Positions 1-10,137 are shown, numbered from the stretch's first letter. The stretch: DNA of 64,000 nucleotides from Gluconacetobacter asukensis (GCF_014174375.1 NZ_JABEQE010000007.1:157505-221504), one strand, 5' to 3'. Numbers and translations are program-made. The notes: a model not told the origin generated them from the letters alone.

Positions 1-617
1 CGCTGATTACCGAGGAGACGCCGATCATTCCCGGCTCTCCCTACGGCGAAAGCAAGCACATGGTCGAGCGGGCGCTGCTCTGGGCCGACCGGATTCATGG
101 ATTGCGCAGTGCATGCCTGCGCTATTTCAATGCTGCGGGGGCTGATCCGGATGGGCGGATCGGTGAGGACCATCGCCCCGAAACACATCTGATCCCGCTG
201 GTGATCGATGCGGCGCTGGGGCGCAGGGACGCGCTGCAGTTGTTCGGCGACGATTATCCGACGCCGGACGGAACCTGCATCCGCGACTATATCCATGTCA
301 CGGACCTGGCCCATGCCCATCTGGCGGCGCTGGACGCCATCCGGGATCGCAGTGTGGTCTATAATGTCGGCACCGGGTTCGGTCATTCGAACATGGAGGT
401 GATCCGCAGCGTCGAGCGTGTGACCGGACGCGTGGTCCCCTGGCATCTGGCCCCCCGTCGCCCGGGGGACCCGGCCCGGCTGGTCGCCGGGGCCGAGCGA
501 CTGCGGCGGGAAACCGGCTGGACGCCGCGTTTCGTAACGCTCGACGAGATTGTCGAGACGGCCTATCGCTGGCGTCTGGCCCATCCCGATGGTTATGGTC
601 CTGTTGGCGGCGTATAA
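1..617 (+). CDS. galE: UDP-glucose 4-epimerase, 3' part (5' end outside window)
   Basis: Interconverts UDP-glucose and UDP-galactose in the cytoplasm, feeding Leloir metabolism and exopolysaccharide precursors. The frame is open from base 3 and reads [22 protein letters not shown]. It contains the catalytic YxxxK of short-chain epimerases (YGESK), then [12 protein letters not shown] and [13 protein letters not shown], both GalE hallmarks. About 205 of the usual ~330 residues are present; the NAD-binding Rossmann N-terminus lies upstream of the window. The ATG at 60 is internal and is not the start. The stop is 36 bases before the next gene, which is probably functionally unrelated. Confidence 0.93.
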   Translation, partial: LITEETPIIPGSPYGESKHMVERALLWADRIHGLRSACLRYFNAAGADPDGRIGEDHRPETHLIPLVIDAALGRRDALQLFGDDYPTPDGTCIRDYIHVTDLAHAHLAALDAIRDRSVVYNVGTGFGHSNMEVIRSVERVTGRVVPWHLAPRRPGDPARLVAGAERLRRETGWTPRFVTLDEIVETAYRWRLAHPDGYGPVGGV

Positions 618-653
618 TCTGTGCGGCGCGGATGGGGGTGAAAGGGAGACGGC

Positions 654-860
654 ATGAAACTGAGCGCGCGCAACCAGATCAAGGGCACGGTCACGGCTGT
701 GACCAAAGGCCAGACCACCGGGCATGTGACGATCGATATCGGCGCAGGTGTCGTGATCACCTCGGCCATCACCAACGAAGCGATCGACGATCTTGCCCTG
801 GCCGTGGGCGACGAAGCCTATGCCGTCATCAAGGCATCGGACGTGATGGTGGGCAAATAG
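654..860 (+). CDS. molbindin-like TOBE-domain protein (molybdopterin/molybdate binding)
   Basis: A 68-residue protein consisting of a single TOBE/Mop domain: MKLSARNQIKGTVTAVTKG start, a GHVTIDIGAGVVITSAIT core and a VGDEAYAVIKASDVMVG end. Proteins of this size (molbindins, Mop) bind molybdate or tungstate as oligomers and are thought to buffer or deliver it. The start is an ATG preceded by a good AAAGGGAG ribosome site. It is not next to a mod transporter here, but a molybdoenzyme module lies 13 kb downstream. The family assignment is firm; the physiological role is inferred. Confidence 0.88.
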   Translation: MKLSARNQIKGTVTAVTKGQTTGHVTIDIGAGVVITSAITNEAIDDLALAVGDEAYAVIKASDVMVGK

Positions 861-880
861 AGCGCGGCGCGTCTGCCGGC

Positions 881-2953
881 CTATCCCCACATGCCGCGCA
901 GCCGCGCGGCCATGTCGATGCGGACATGTTTTGCGGCGTCCTGGCGCTTCTCGTCCTCCGGCGTGACGAGCGGCCATGCGCGCGTTTCGAAGAGCGGCAG
1001 CATCTCACGGTCGATGAAGCGGGTTCGCGCGGCATAGACATGGCGGTCGCCCATCCCGTGCTGCCCGCGAACATGGAAGCGCAGCGGCACGATCAGGTCG
1101 AGGGAATCCTTTGCCCGCGTCATGGCGACATAGAGCAGGCGGCGTTCCTCGTCGATTTCCTCGGTCTCGCCGGTGCCGAGATCGGAAGGGATGCAGCCAT
1201 CGACGGTGTTGAGCACGAAGACGCTCTTCCATTCCTGCCCCTTGGCGGAATGGATGGTGGAGAGAATCAGGTAATCCTCATCGAGCAGCGGCACGCCGGC
1301 CTGATCTGAGGTTGCGTCCGGCGGGTCCAGCGTCAGGTCGGTCAGGAACCGCTCGCGGGAGGGGTAGCCGCCCGCGATCTGCTCCAATTGCAGCAGGTCG
1401 GCCAGGCGGGTGGTTGCGTCTTCGTGCAGCCGTTCGAGATGCGGCTCGTACCAATGGCGGATCAGGCCGATTTCGGACGGCCAGCCGACGGAGCGGTTGC
1501 TCAGGCCGTGCATCGTCTCCACAAAACCGGCCCAGCCTTCGCCCGCATGGGCCGGCGCCTTGGCCTGCATCAGGGCGGCGATTGGGTCTACTGCGTCCTG
1601 CATGGCGTCGAGCACCCGTCGGGCTGAAGTCGGGCCGACGGCCGGCAGCAATTGCATCACCCGGAATCCGGCCATCCGGTCGCGCGGATTTTCCGCGAAA
1701 CGGAGCATGGCCAGCATGTCCTTGACATGCGCGCTGTCGAGGAATTTCAGGCCGCCGAACTTCACGAACGGGATGTTGCGCCGTGTCAGTTCGACTTCCA
1801 GCGACCCGCTATGGTGCGAGGTCCGGAACAGCACCGCCTGCTGCTTCAGCACCGTACCCTGTTCCCGGTCTTCCAGCACGCGTTCGACGATATAGCGGGC
1901 CTGGTCGGCATCGTCCTTCACGCAGACCAGGCGGGGCAGGGCGTCGGATTCCCGGTCGGTCCAGAGATTCTTGGCAAAACGTTCGGATGCCTGCCCGATC
2001 ACCGCGTTGGCGGCGGCGAGGATCGGCTGGCTGGAGCGGTAGTTCCGGTCGAGCGTCAGGACGGTGGCCGGGGTGGGAAAAGCGGATGGGAAGTCGAGGA
2101 TGTTGCGCACCGTCGCGGCCCGGAAGGCATAGATGCTCTGGGCATCATCACCGACGACGGTCATGCCTGTGCCATCGGGCTTCATGCCCAGCAGGATCGT
2201 GGCCTGCAAGCGGTTGGTATCCTGGTATTCGTCGACCAGCACATGGTCCCATGTGCCGCCGATTTCGGCCGCCAGCACCGGATCGCCCATCATCTGCGCC
2301 CAGACCAGCAGCAGATCGTCATAATCCAGCACGTTCTGGGCCTGCTTGGCCGCCACGTAGGCGCCGAACAGGGTTTTAAGCTGTTCCTGCCAGCTTGCGC
2401 ACCATGGGTAATGTTTCAGCAGCACGTCGCCCAGCGGTTGCTCGGCGTTGACCACGCGGGAGTAGATCGCCAGGCAGGTATTCTTGGTCGGGAAGCGGCT
2501 TTCGGTCTTGGAAAAACCCAGTTCGTGCCGGACCAGGTTCATCAGGTCGGCGGAATCCTCGCGGTCATGGATCGAAAAGGCCGGGTCCATCCCGAGCTGT
2601 TCGGCATGGTTGCGGATGAGCCGCGCGCCGATGCCGTGGAACGTGCCGGTCCAGGTCAGGGCGTCGGCCATCGCGCCTGCCTTGTCGCCCAGCACCTGGG
2701 CGCAGATATGCTCCACCCGCCGCGCCATCTCGGCACTGGCCCGGCGCGAGAAGGTCATCAGCAGGATGCGGCGGGGATCGGCGCCGTTGACGATCAGATG
2801 CGCGACGCGGTGGGCCAGCGTGTTGGTCTTGCCCGAGCCGGCCCCGGCGATGACCAGCAGGGGGGCAGCGGGAGATGCCGCGCCATGCGCGACTCCGTGC
2901 GTTACGGCGGCCCGTTGCGCGTCATTCAGCCTGTCGAGATATCCGTCGCCCAC
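881..2953 (-). CDS. UvrD/Rep-family ATP-dependent DNA helicase
   Basis: Superfamily 1A 3'-5' DNA helicase of 690 residues. Motif I AGAGSGKT is at residues 36-43. Motif II (VDEYQDTN), the GDDAQSIYAFRAA motif, the LDRNYRS motif, STIHSAKGQEW and the VAMTRAK motif follow in order. Shorter than classical UvrD/PcrA (~720-780), it belongs to the UvrD-like helicases common in alphaproteobacteria. The start appears to be GTG at 2953 with a GGGAG ribosome site. It is divergent from imuA, and the SOS box at 3092 lies in the shared upstream region, so it could share LexA control. Which repair or replication pathway it serves cannot be told. Confidence 0.92.
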   Translation of the reverse strand: MGDGYLDRLNDAQRAAVTHGVAHGAASPAAPLLVIAGAGSGKTNTLAHRVAHLIVNGADPRRILLMTFSRRASAEMARRVEHICAQVLGDKAGAMADALTWTGTFHGIGARLIRNHAEQLGMDPAFSIHDREDSADLMNLVRHELGFSKTESRFPTKNTCLAIYSRVVNAEQPLGDVLLKHYPWCASWQEQLKTLFGAYVAAKQAQNVLDYDDLLLVWAQMMGDPVLAAEIGGTWDHVLVDEYQDTNRLQATILLGMKPDGTGMTVVGDDAQSIYAFRAATVRNILDFPSAFPTPATVLTLDRNYRSSQPILAAANAVIGQASERFAKNLWTDRESDALPRLVCVKDDADQARYIVERVLEDREQGTVLKQQAVLFRTSHHSGSLEVELTRRNIPFVKFGGLKFLDSAHVKDMLAMLRFAENPRDRMAGFRVMQLLPAVGPTSARRVLDAMQDAVDPIAALMQAKAPAHAGEGWAGFVETMHGLSNRSVGWPSEIGLIRHWYEPHLERLHEDATTRLADLLQLEQIAGGYPSRERFLTDLTLDPPDATSDQAGVPLLDEDYLILSTIHSAKGQEWKSVFVLNTVDGCIPSDLGTGETEEIDEERRLLYVAMTRAKDSLDLIVPLRFHVRGQHGMGDRHVYAARTRFIDREMLPLFETRAWPLVTPEDEKRQDAAKHVRIDMAARLRGMWG

Positions 2954-3091
2954 GATTGCTCCCGTAACCCACTGGAAATGAGGGTGTTCCCTGATGAATG
3001 TCTACAGTTTCCGCCATGGCGCGGCGCGGATCAAATGCGGATCAAATGTCGTGGGCCGTTTCGAAAATCGTTGACGCCTGTCCCGGATATG

Positions 3092-3106
3092 GAACAAATA
3101 GAGAAC
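3092..3106. promoter_or_regulatory. LexA operator (SOS box) upstream of imuA
   Basis: Reads GAAC-N7-GAAC, the direct-repeat SOS box of alphaproteobacteria (GTTC-N7-GTTC on the other strand). A TTGACG hexamer at 3071-3076 fits as a -35 element, which would put the box over the -10 region where LexA would block polymerase. It lies 44 bases before the proposed imuA start and between imuA and the divergent helicase gene. Confidence 0.85.
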
Positions 3107-3149
3107 ATAATTGCCTGCCCGCCGGTTGGGAAGCCCCGGTCGGGATAGC

Positions 3150-3962
3150 ATGGATGGACTGTCTTGCCGCATGCCCGCACCCGAACCCCGTCCCGCGCTG
3201 GAGGTGCTGCGGGAGCAGATCAGCCGCCTGGAAGGCCGGGCCGGGCGCAGGCGGGCGGTCCTGCCGTTCGGCCTGGCGGAGATCGACAGCCGCCTGCCGG
3301 GCGGCGGGTTGGCGCTGGGGGCGCTGCATGAGGTGGCGGGCGGTGGATGCGACGCCCAGCACGCTGCGGCCGCCGGCCAGTTTTCGGCCGGGATCGCGGC
3401 CCGGACGCGGGGCAGGGTGCTGTGGATCGTCAGCCGCCAGGATGTCTTCGCGCCGGCCCTGATGCAGGTGGGGCTGTCGGGGCGGCGGGTCATCTATGTC
3501 GAGGCCGGATCGGAGGTCGATGTGCTGGCCTGTTTCGAAGAGGGGCTGCGGCATGGCGGCCTGGGGGCAGTGGTGGCCGAAGTGACGCGGCTGTCGATGA
3601 CGGCCTCGCGCCGCCTGCAACTGGCCGCCGAGACATCGGGCACGCTGGGCATCGCGATCCGGCGGTGGCGGCGCCCGACCGGGGCGGCCGATTTCGGCCA
3701 GCCGACGGCCAGCGTCACACGCTGGCGGGTATCGGTTCTGTCATCGGTTGGCCTGCCGGTGCCGGGTGTGGGGCGGCCGCGCTGGAGGCTGGAGCTGATT
3801 CGGGCACGGGCTGGGGACGAAGCCGTTTTTGACGTGGAGGCCTGCGATGGAGAAGGGAGGCTTGCCCAAGACGCGCCTGTCGCGGATCGTCTCGCTCTAC
3901 CTGCCATTCTGGCCGACGGAGCGGGTCCGGAAGAGGTTGGGCGCCGGCGCGCCCGCGCCTGA
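3150..3962 (+). CDS. imuA: ImuA, RecA-like SOS mutagenesis protein
   Basis: First gene of an imuA-imuB-dnaE2 cassette for damage-induced translesion synthesis. The ~270-residue protein has the ImuA layout: an ALEVLREQISRLEG start, LPFGLAEIDSRLPGGGLALGALHEV (RecA-like core without a standard Walker A), GRVLWIVS, and a late RWRLELIRARAG segment. I chose ATG 3150, 44 bases past the SOS box. TTG 3111 and ATG 3171 are in frame and also possible. Its last ~116 bases overlap the start of imuB in another frame. The overlapped segment still reads like an ImuA C-terminus ([14 protein letters not shown]...DRLALP), so the overlap is probably genuine. Confidence 0.88.
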   Translation: MDGLSCRMPAPEPRPALEVLREQISRLEGRAGRRRAVLPFGLAEIDSRLPGGGLALGALHEVAGGGCDAQHAAAAGQFSAGIAARTRGRVLWIVSRQDVFAPALMQVGLSGRRVIYVEAGSEVDVLACFEEGLRHGGLGAVVAEVTRLSMTASRRLQLAAETSGTLGIAIRRWRRPTGAADFGQPTASVTRWRVSVLSSVGLPVPGVGRPRWRLELIRARAGDEAVFDVEACDGEGRLAQDAPVADRLALPAILADGAGPEEVGRRRARA

Positions 3963-5400
3963 CGCGGCGCTGGCGCTGGTTGGCCGCGAGGGGCGGCGGC
4001 GGGTTGTGCTCTCGGTCGATCTTGCTGCCCGCAAGGCGGGAGTGCGTCCTGGCACGCCGGTGGCCAAGGCGCAGGCGCTCCATCCCGACCTGACCATCAT
4101 GGATGCCGATCCGCAGGGTGACCGTGCGGGGCTGGAAAAGCTGGCCTTGTGGTTTCAGCACCGCATTGCCCCCATCGTGGCTGCCGACCCGCCGGATGGC
4201 ATCGTGCTGGACACCAGTGGGGCCGATCACCTGCATGGTGGCGAGCAGGCCATGCTGGCAGCGATGGTCCAGCGGCTGCGCGATACCGGGATCACCGCCA
4301 AGGCCGTTGTGGCCGAGACGCTGGGGGCCGCCCATGCGCTGGCGCGTTATGGTCGGGCGCGGATGCTGGTCGTGCCGCCCGGCGGGGTGGTGGCCGCGAT
4401 TGCGGATCTGCCTGTCGCGGCCCTGCGCCTGCCCGAGGGCATTGTCGATGGGCTGCATGCGCTGGGCGTGTCGCGCATCGGTCCGCTTGCCGCCATGCCG
4501 CGCGCGCCGCTGGCCCTGCGGTTCGGCCCGGATGTTGCGCGCAGGCTGGACCAGGCGTTCGGGCGTGTGGCCGAGGCCATTGTCCCTGTGCGCCCCGTTG
4601 AATCGGTGGAGGTCTGCCGGAATTTTGCCGAGCCGATCGGGGCCGCCGAAACGATCGCCCGCATGATCGGCACGCTGGTACCCCCGCTCTGCCAGTTGCT
4701 GGAAGAACGTGGGCTGGGCGGCCGGTGTTTCGACCTGCTGCTGTACCGGGTGGACGATCGTGCCGAAGCGATCCGGGTTGCTACCGCCCAGCCGGTGCGG
4801 GACGCCAGGCGATTGATCCGGCTGCTCTGCGAGAAGATCGAGACCATCGATCCTGGTTTCGGGATCGAGCGCATGGTGCTGGCGGCCTCGCGGGCCGAGA
4901 CGATGGGCGCGCGCCAGGCCCTGTCGCTGCTGGGCGAGGCGGATGAGCCCGACATTTCTGGCCTGATCGACATTCTGTCCAATCGTGTCGGCATGCAGGC
5001 GCTGTATCGCTGCGCGCCGGTCGAAAGCGATATTCCGGAACGCTCCTTCTGCCGCGTACCTGCCCTGGCGCCGGACGACGCGCGGGACTGGCCGGATCAC
5101 TGGCCGCGCCCGACGCGCCTGCTGCCCCGGCCCGAGCCCGTGCAGGCCATGGCCGAACTGCCCGACCAGCCGCCGGTCTTCTTCATCTGGCGCGGTGTGC
5201 GGCGGAAGGTGAAATGTGCCGACGGGCCGGAACGGGTGTTTGGCGAATGGTGGAAGGGGGATGCCGAACTGACCACGGCGCGCGATTATTTCCGGGTGGA
5301 GGATACGTCCGGAGAGCGGTTCTGGATCTATCGTGCCGGTGACGGGGAACATGGCGAGACCGGGTCGCAGGGCTGGTTCCTGCATGGGATCTTCGGATGA
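3847..5400 (+). CDS. imuB: ImuB, catalytically inactive Y-family polymerase homologue
   Basis: Scaffold of the mutasome that links DnaE2 to the sliding clamp and ImuA. The 517 residues start [27 protein letters not shown]. The Y-family segments are present in order ([59 protein letters not shown]), but the acidic catalytic residues of true Y polymerases are not evident, as is usual for ImuB. ATG 3847 has a clean GTGGAGG site 6 bases upstream, which favours it over TTG 3829. A possible clamp-binding stretch (RQALSLLGE) lies in the middle. The stop overlaps the dnaE2 start as ATGA. Confidence 0.92.
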   Translation: MEKGGLPKTRLSRIVSLYLPFWPTERVRKRLGAGAPAPDAALALVGREGRRRVVLSVDLAARKAGVRPGTPVAKAQALHPDLTIMDADPQGDRAGLEKLALWFQHRIAPIVAADPPDGIVLDTSGADHLHGGEQAMLAAMVQRLRDTGITAKAVVAETLGAAHALARYGRARMLVVPPGGVVAAIADLPVAALRLPEGIVDGLHALGVSRIGPLAAMPRAPLALRFGPDVARRLDQAFGRVAEAIVPVRPVESVEVCRNFAEPIGAAETIARMIGTLVPPLCQLLEERGLGGRCFDLLLYRVDDRAEAIRVATAQPVRDARRLIRLLCEKIETIDPGFGIERMVLAASRAETMGARQALSLLGEADEPDISGLIDILSNRVGMQALYRCAPVESDIPERSFCRVPALAPDDARDWPDHWPRPTRLLPRPEPVQAMAELPDQPPVFFIWRGVRRKVKCADGPERVFGEWWKGDAELTTARDYFRVEDTSGERFWIYRAGDGEHGETGSQGWFLHGIFG

Positions 5401-8400
5401 GCCGTTACGCCGAATTGCAGGTGACGAGCTATTTTTCCTTCCTGCGCGGGGTGTCCTCGCCGGCCGACCTGTTCCAGCGGGCGAAGGCGCTGGGGATCGA
5501 GGCCCTGGGGCTCTGCGACCGGAATACGTTGGCGGGCATGGTGCAGGCCCATGTGGCGGCGAAGGAAGCCGGGGTCCGGCTGGTCGTCGGCTGTCGCCTG
5601 GATCTGGCCGATTTTTCGCCTGTACTGGTCTATCCGATCGATCGGGCCGCCTATGGTCGCCTGTGCCGCCTGCTGACCATCGGCAAGGCGCGGGCCGGGA
5701 AGGGCAGGTGCCATCTGCTGTGGGAAGATCTGGTCGCATGGGGGGAGGGGTTGATCGTCCTCATGGTCCCGGATGGGGCCGATGAGATGTGTGCGGTGCG
5801 TTTGCGTATGCTGAAGGAAGCGTTTCGTGATCGTGCCTATATGGTGCTGACGCTGCGGCGGCGGCCCAATGATCAGATGCGGTTGTATGAGCTGGCCGGT
5901 CTGGCGCATCAGGCCCGGGTGGCGACCGTGGTGACCAATGATGTGCTGTTCCATACTCACGACCGGCGCATCCTGCAGGATGTCGTGACCTGCATCCGGC
6001 ATAATACCACCATCGATGAGGCCGGCTTCGCGCGCGAGCGCCATGCCGACCGTTATCCCAAGCCGCCTCATGAGATGGCGCGCCTGTTCGCCCGCTATCC
6101 GGAGGCGATCGGCCGTACGATCGAGATCATGGAACGCTGCACATTCAGCCTCGATGACCTTGCCTATCAATATCCCGACGAGGTGTCGGTGCCGGGCCAG
6201 ACGCCGCAGCAGGCGCTGGAGGAATTGACGTGGGAAGGGGCCCAAAAATTCTATCCCGAAGGCATTCCCGATACGGTCAGGCAAAGCCTGAAGCATGAGC
6301 TGGCCCTGATAGGGCGCATGAACTACGCGCCCTATTTCCTGACCGTGAACAGCATCGTCCGTTATGCCCGTTCCGAGGACATTCTGTGCCAGGGGCGGGG
6401 ATCGGCGGCCAATAGTGCGGTCTGCTATGTGCTGGGTATCACCGCCATCGACCCAGCGCGTAATAATTTGCTGTTTGAGCGGTTTGTCTCCGAGGCACGG
6501 GGCGAACCGCCCGATATCGATGTCGATTTCGAGCATGCCAGGCGCGAGCAGGTGATCCAGTGGGTCTACGGCCATTATGGCCGCGATCGTGCGGCCCTGA
6601 CGGCCGTGGTGATCCGCTATCGTGCCAAGGGGGCGTTGCGCGATGTCGGCCGGGTCATGGGGCTGCCCGAGGATCTGATCCGCACGCTGTCGGGTCAGAT
6701 CTGGGGCTGGTCGAAGAATGCGGACCCTGAACAGTTCAGGGATACCGGCATCGACCTGTCCGACCGGCGCATCCGGCTGACGCTGGATCTGGCATGCTGC
6801 CTGATCGGCGTGCCGCGCCATCTGTCGCAGCATCCGGGTGGTTTCGTGCTGACCCATGACCGGCTGGACGAGCTGGTGCCGGTTGAGCCGGCGGCGATGC
6901 AGGACCGCCAGATCATCGAGTGGGACAAGGACGATATCGATGTTCTGAAATTCATGAAGGTCGATTGCCTTGCATTGGGCATGCTGACCTGCATGAAGAA
7001 GGGGCTCGATCTGCTGGCCGACTGTAAAGGGGAGCATTTCACGCTTGCCACGATTCCGGCCGAGGACCCTGATACGTACGACATGATCCGCAAGGCGGAT
7101 ACGATCGGGGTGTTCCAGATCGAATCCCGCGCGCAGATGTCCATGTTGCCGCGCCTGAAGCCGCGCGAATTCTATGATCTGGTGATCGAGGTTGCCATCG
7201 TGCGTCCCGGCCCGATCCAGGGGGATATGGTCCATCCTTATCTGCGGCGGCGGGAAGGGATCGAGAAGGAAGACTATCCAACCCCGGAACTGGAGAAGGT
7301 GCTGAAAAAGACCCTGGGTATCCCCCTGTTTCAGGAACAGGCGATGCAGGTGGCAATGGTTTGCGCCGATTTCACCGCCAGCGAGGCCGATCAACTCCGG
7401 CGCGCGATGGCCACCTTCAAGAATACCGGCACGATCGGCAGGTTCCAGACCAAGCTGGTCGAAGGCATGAAGGCGAATGGCTATGCGCCCGAATTCGCCG
7501 AACGGATCTACCAGCAGTTGGAGGGATTCGGGTCGTATGGATTCCCGGAGAGCCATGCGGCGAGTTTCGCAATCCTTGCCTATTCGTCATCCTGGATGAA
7601 ATGCAGGCATCCCGATGTGTTCCTGGCCTCGTTGCTCAATTCCCAGCCGATGGGGTTTTATGCGCCGGCCCAATTGGTGCGGGATGCGCGTGAGCATGGG
7701 GTCGAGGTGCGGCCGGTTTGCGTCAATGTCTCGCGCTGGGACAGCACGCTGGAAGGGCCGGCGACGGAAGGGGGGCGTTTTGCCGTCCGGCTGGGCATGA
7801 GCCTGGTCAAGGGGCTGACCGACAAGGATGCGGCCTGCATTGTAGGCGCCCGTGGGGTCAGGCCCTTTGCGTCTGTCGATGATCTGTGGCGCAGGGCCGG
7901 GGTGAGGGTGGCGGCGCTGACGCATCTGGCCGAAGCGGATGCGTTCCGGCCCAGTCTTGGCCTGCCGCGGCGTGAGGCGCTGTGGGCGATCAAGGCGCTG
8001 CGTGACGAGCCTCTGCCGCTGTTCGCGGCGGCCTCTGTTGGGCGGGAGGCGGAGGAACCTGCCGTGTGGCTGCAGCCCATGCGGGAGGGGGCCGAGGTGA
8101 CGCGGGATTACAACCGGATCGGTTTGACCCTGCGTGACCACCCCGTTGCCTTTCTGCGCGATGATCTGCACGGGATGGGGATCGTGCCCTGCCGGCAGGC
8201 CATCGAGGCCAGGGATGGCAGGCGGTTGACGGCGGCCGGTCTGGTGCTGGTGCGCCAGCGGCCCGGCTCGGCCGAGGGCGTGGTATTCCTGACGCTGGAA
8301 GATGAAACCAGTGCGTTGAACGTCATCATATGGCGCGACCTGTTCGAAAAATATCGCAGCCGGGTCATGTCGGGGCAGATGCTTGCAGTCATGGGCAGCG

Positions 8401-8561
8401 TGCAGAAGGAAGGGGGTGTCGTGCATCTCGTCGCACGCGAGATCACGGATCTTTCCGACCTTCTGGCCGATGTGGGCAACCGGGGGGCGGGTGGAGACGA
8501 TGGGGCAGGCGGCAGGGAGAGAACTGAAAGGGTTCTCGTAAAATCGAGAGATTTTCACTAA
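5397..8561 (+). CDS. dnaE2: error-prone DNA polymerase DnaE2 (ImuC)
   Basis: C-family polymerase alpha subunit homologue that carries out translesion synthesis with ImuA/ImuB. It is 1054 residues, shorter than DnaE1 (~1150). The PHP domain is N-terminal ([19 protein letters not shown]). The polymerase core contains [17 protein letters not shown] and the catalytic [10 protein letters not shown] acidic triplet, followed by [24 protein letters not shown], the helix-hairpin-helix region and an OB fold ([20 protein letters not shown]). The C-terminus [10 protein letters not shown] is typical of the family. It is translationally coupled to imuB by a 4-base overlap. Confidence 0.95.
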   Translation: MSRYAELQVTSYFSFLRGVSSPADLFQRAKALGIEALGLCDRNTLAGMVQAHVAAKEAGVRLVVGCRLDLADFSPVLVYPIDRAAYGRLCRLLTIGKARAGKGRCHLLWEDLVAWGEGLIVLMVPDGADEMCAVRLRMLKEAFRDRAYMVLTLRRRPNDQMRLYELAGLAHQARVATVVTNDVLFHTHDRRILQDVVTCIRHNTTIDEAGFARERHADRYPKPPHEMARLFARYPEAIGRTIEIMERCTFSLDDLAYQYPDEVSVPGQTPQQALEELTWEGAQKFYPEGIPDTVRQSLKHELALIGRMNYAPYFLTVNSIVRYARSEDILCQGRGSAANSAVCYVLGITAIDPARNNLLFERFVSEARGEPPDIDVDFEHARREQVIQWVYGHYGRDRAALTAVVIRYRAKGALRDVGRVMGLPEDLIRTLSGQIWGWSKNADPEQFRDTGIDLSDRRIRLTLDLACCLIGVPRHLSQHPGGFVLTHDRLDELVPVEPAAMQDRQIIEWDKDDIDVLKFMKVDCLALGMLTCMKKGLDLLADCKGEHFTLATIPAEDPDTYDMIRKADTIGVFQIESRAQMSMLPRLKPREFYDLVIEVAIVRPGPIQGDMVHPYLRRREGIEKEDYPTPELEKVLKKTLGIPLFQEQAMQVAMVCADFTASEADQLRRAMATFKNTGTIGRFQTKLVEGMKANGYAPEFAERIYQQLEGFGSYGFPESHAASFAILAYSSSWMKCRHPDVFLASLLNSQPMGFYAPAQLVRDAREHGVEVRPVCVNVSRWDSTLEGPATEGGRFAVRLGMSLVKGLTDKDAACIVGARGVRPFASVDDLWRRAGVRVAALTHLAEADAFRPSLGLPRREALWAIKALRDEPLPLFAAASVGREAEEPAVWLQPMREGAEVTRDYNRIGLTLRDHPVAFLRDDLHGMGIVPCRQAIEARDGRRLTAAGLVLVRQRPGSAEGVVFLTLEDETSALNVIIWRDLFEKYRSRVMSGQMLAVMGSVQKEGGVVHLVAREITDLSDLLADVGNRGAGGDDGAGGRERTERVLVKSRDFH

Positions 8562-8582
8562 AGGTGGCGCCTGCCCATACGG

Positions 8583-8762
8583 TCAGAAAGGGGAAGGGCC
8601 GCCTGCCTCCGGGTCCGGCTCCTGTTCGTCGATCGCCAGGATGGCCTCTTCCCTGCTGGAGAAGGGACCTGCCAGAAGGATGGTGGTGCCATCCATGATG
8701 TACCATCCGTTTTCACGAGGGGCGACGGGATCACTCCCGTCGTCAAGGTAGACTGCGATCAT
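8583..8762 (-). CDS. small hypothetical acidic protein (59 aa)
   Basis: Unrecognised. The protein begins MIAVYLDDGSDPVAPRENGW, continues with YIMDGTTILLAGPFSSREEA and an acidic stretch, and ends GGPSPF. A near-perfect GGGAGGC ribosome site (8767-8773) sits about 5-6 bases before the ATG. The SREEAILAIDE stretch resembles the short 'sequence-feature plus sorting' proteins common in this group, but I cannot assign a family. It is the last gene on the minus strand after the encapsulin/DUF2934 genes and runs tail to tail with dnaE2. Codon composition looks coding. Confidence 0.6.
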   Translation of the reverse strand: MIAVYLDDGSDPVAPRENGWYIMDGTTILLAGPFSSREEAILAIDEQEPDPEAGGPSPF

Positions 8763-8858
8763 TCGAGCCTCCCATGGGTGACCTGTTCGGAACCTGACGG
8801 CAGGATATTCTGCCGGGGATTGGACCGCGCGCAGCAGAAATCCTGTGTCGCTTGCGTG

Positions 8859-9194
8859 TCAGCTCTGGTCCTTCAGGGCCTTTTCCTCGTCCTGCCGGGT
8901 TGCGAAGGGCGTTTCCCGCTTGTTGTCCAGTTCGTTCATGTAGCCGCCCGGATTGCCCAGATTCTCTTCCAGCCAGGCTTCCTCGATGGGCTGGCCGTTG
9001 GCGTCGAGGGGAACGGGGGGCTCCACCGGGATCTGCCCGGCATCGGCATTGAGTTCCATCCCGATCAGGTCGGCGGCGGCTTCCTTGTAGGCCTCGGGGC
9101 CGGAAGCGGGCTTTCCGTCGGCGACCCACATCTCTTTCGCCTTGGCGAGAATGCGTGCGTCTCTTTCGGGGGAGGATTCCAGGGGGTTTTCCAT
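8859..9194 (-). CDS. DUF2934-like small protein
   Basis: 111-residue cytoplasmic protein. Its N-terminal half (RDARILAKAKEMWVADGKP, then EAYKEAAADLI) resembles DUF2934, a short helical motif of unknown function with the pattern I..A..MW...GKP.....Y..A. The C-terminal half is acidic and proline-rich (PVEPPVPLDANGQPIEEAWL). A GAGG ribosome site precedes the ATG. It lies 126 bases downstream of the encapsulin gene on the same strand, with a GC hairpin (9292-9313) in between, so it may have separate expression. No function can be stated. Confidence 0.65.
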   Translation of the reverse strand: MENPLESSPERDARILAKAKEMWVADGKPASGPEAYKEAAADLIGMELNADAGQIPVEPPVPLDANGQPIEEAWLEENLGNPGGYMNELDNKRETPFATRQDEEKALKDQS

Positions 9195-9291
9195 TCCAAT
9201 TATCCTCGTAAAGGCCTGTGATGGGGCTGGCTGGTCCGGCGCGGTGCGGCTGGCTCCTGTGGGATAAAACGCTCCATGCCGGTGTCCGTTG

Positions 9292-9313
9292 CCCGCGCCC
9301 GTTCGGGCGCGGG
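9292..9313 (-). terminator. GC-rich hairpin after encapsulin gene (possible terminator)
   Basis: A perfect 9-bp stem (CCCGCGCCC / GGGCGCGGG) around a 4-base loop, 8 bases past the encapsulin stop. There is no T-run on the minus strand, so it is either a weak or Rho-assisted terminator or an mRNA 3'-end stabiliser separating the shell gene from the DUF2934 gene. Confidence 0.4.
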
Positions 9314-9320
9314 CGGGCGA

Positions 9321-10136
9321 TCAGGCGGGGGGCCGTTCGGGCTGATCGAGGGCGACGGTCGCCTCGCTGGTCAGGACGCGGAAGACGAAGCTTTCCTGCA
9401 GGTACAATTCGACCGTATCCGCCGAGTGGGACAGATAACCGATCGAAAAATCCTGTCCGATATCCAGCGCCAAGTCGCCGCCGCGCATCGAGACGACGAA
9501 TGCGCCCTCGATGGCCGGTGCCCAGATGATCTTTCCGTCGATCATGCTTTCGATATGCTTGCAGACAGGATAGCCGTCATCGTCGCCGCCGCTGACATTG
9601 GCGAAGGCCTGGGCGCCGAGGACCACCGAATACGGGCCGTTCACGCCGGCCAGGCGCAACGCGTTCAGGGCGTCGGCGATGGCATGCGGGTAGTCCCTGG
9701 CCTGGGCGGGGAGCTTGAGATGGGCGTTCGACGTGCCGTTGCGGATGCCGGGGATGCAAGCCGCCGCATAGCCGTCAAAGATCGCGCGGTCTTCGGCGAA
9801 GGCGATCTGCTTCGCCGCGTCCTTGACGGGCTGCCAGTCGGAATCCAGCGATCCGCGCTCGACGGCGTCGATTTCCGTGCGCGACAGCGTGAAGGGGACG
9901 CGCAGTTCCACCAGCGGCAGGACCTCGCGTCGCAGGGCACGGATGCCGTTGCCGGGCGCATCGATCAGGGTGCCGCGCCCGGTGCCGATGCCTGCGAATG
10001 CGGTCCCCTTCGGTTCCGAGGTGTCGACGACGCGGCGGCCGGCCAGGTGGCGGCGAATGGTGCGTGAGGCCTCTTCCTCGATCTGCGCCCAGGCCGCGCT
10101 GGAGATGGGGGCTAGATGTCTGTGGAGATTGTTCAT
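9321..10136 (-). CDS. family 1 encapsulin nanocompartment shell protein
   Basis: HK97-fold protein that self-assembles into an icosahedral shell (linocin M18/CFP29 family). At 271 residues it has the normal length. Diagnostic segments are the N-terminal NNLHRHLAPISSAAWAQIEEEA helix that docks cargo, RTIRRHLAGRRVVD, GIRALRREVLPLVELRVPF, FAEDRAIFDGY, and C-terminal LDIGQDFSIGYLSH with ELYLQESFVFRVLTSEAT. It starts one base after the DyP stop. A strong AAGGAAGGA ribosome site lies inside the last DyP codons, so translation should be coupled to the cargo gene. The likely role is confinement of the peroxidase in oxidative stress. Confidence 0.94.
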   Translation of the reverse strand: MNNLHRHLAPISSAAWAQIEEEASRTIRRHLAGRRVVDTSEPKGTAFAGIGTGRGTLIDAPGNGIRALRREVLPLVELRVPFTLSRTEIDAVERGSLDSDWQPVKDAAKQIAFAEDRAIFDGYAAACIPGIRNGTSNAHLKLPAQARDYPHAIADALNALRLAGVNGPYSVVLGAQAFANVSGGDDDGYPVCKHIESMIDGKIIWAPAIEGAFVVSMRGGDLALDIGQDFSIGYLSHSADTVELYLQESFVFRVLTSEATVALDQPERPPA

Positions 10137-10137
10137 G

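Noticed and set aside
1652..3148. 498-codon plus-strand frame opposite the helicase gene
   Set aside because: The minus strand carries all SF1 helicase motifs; the plus frame has none.
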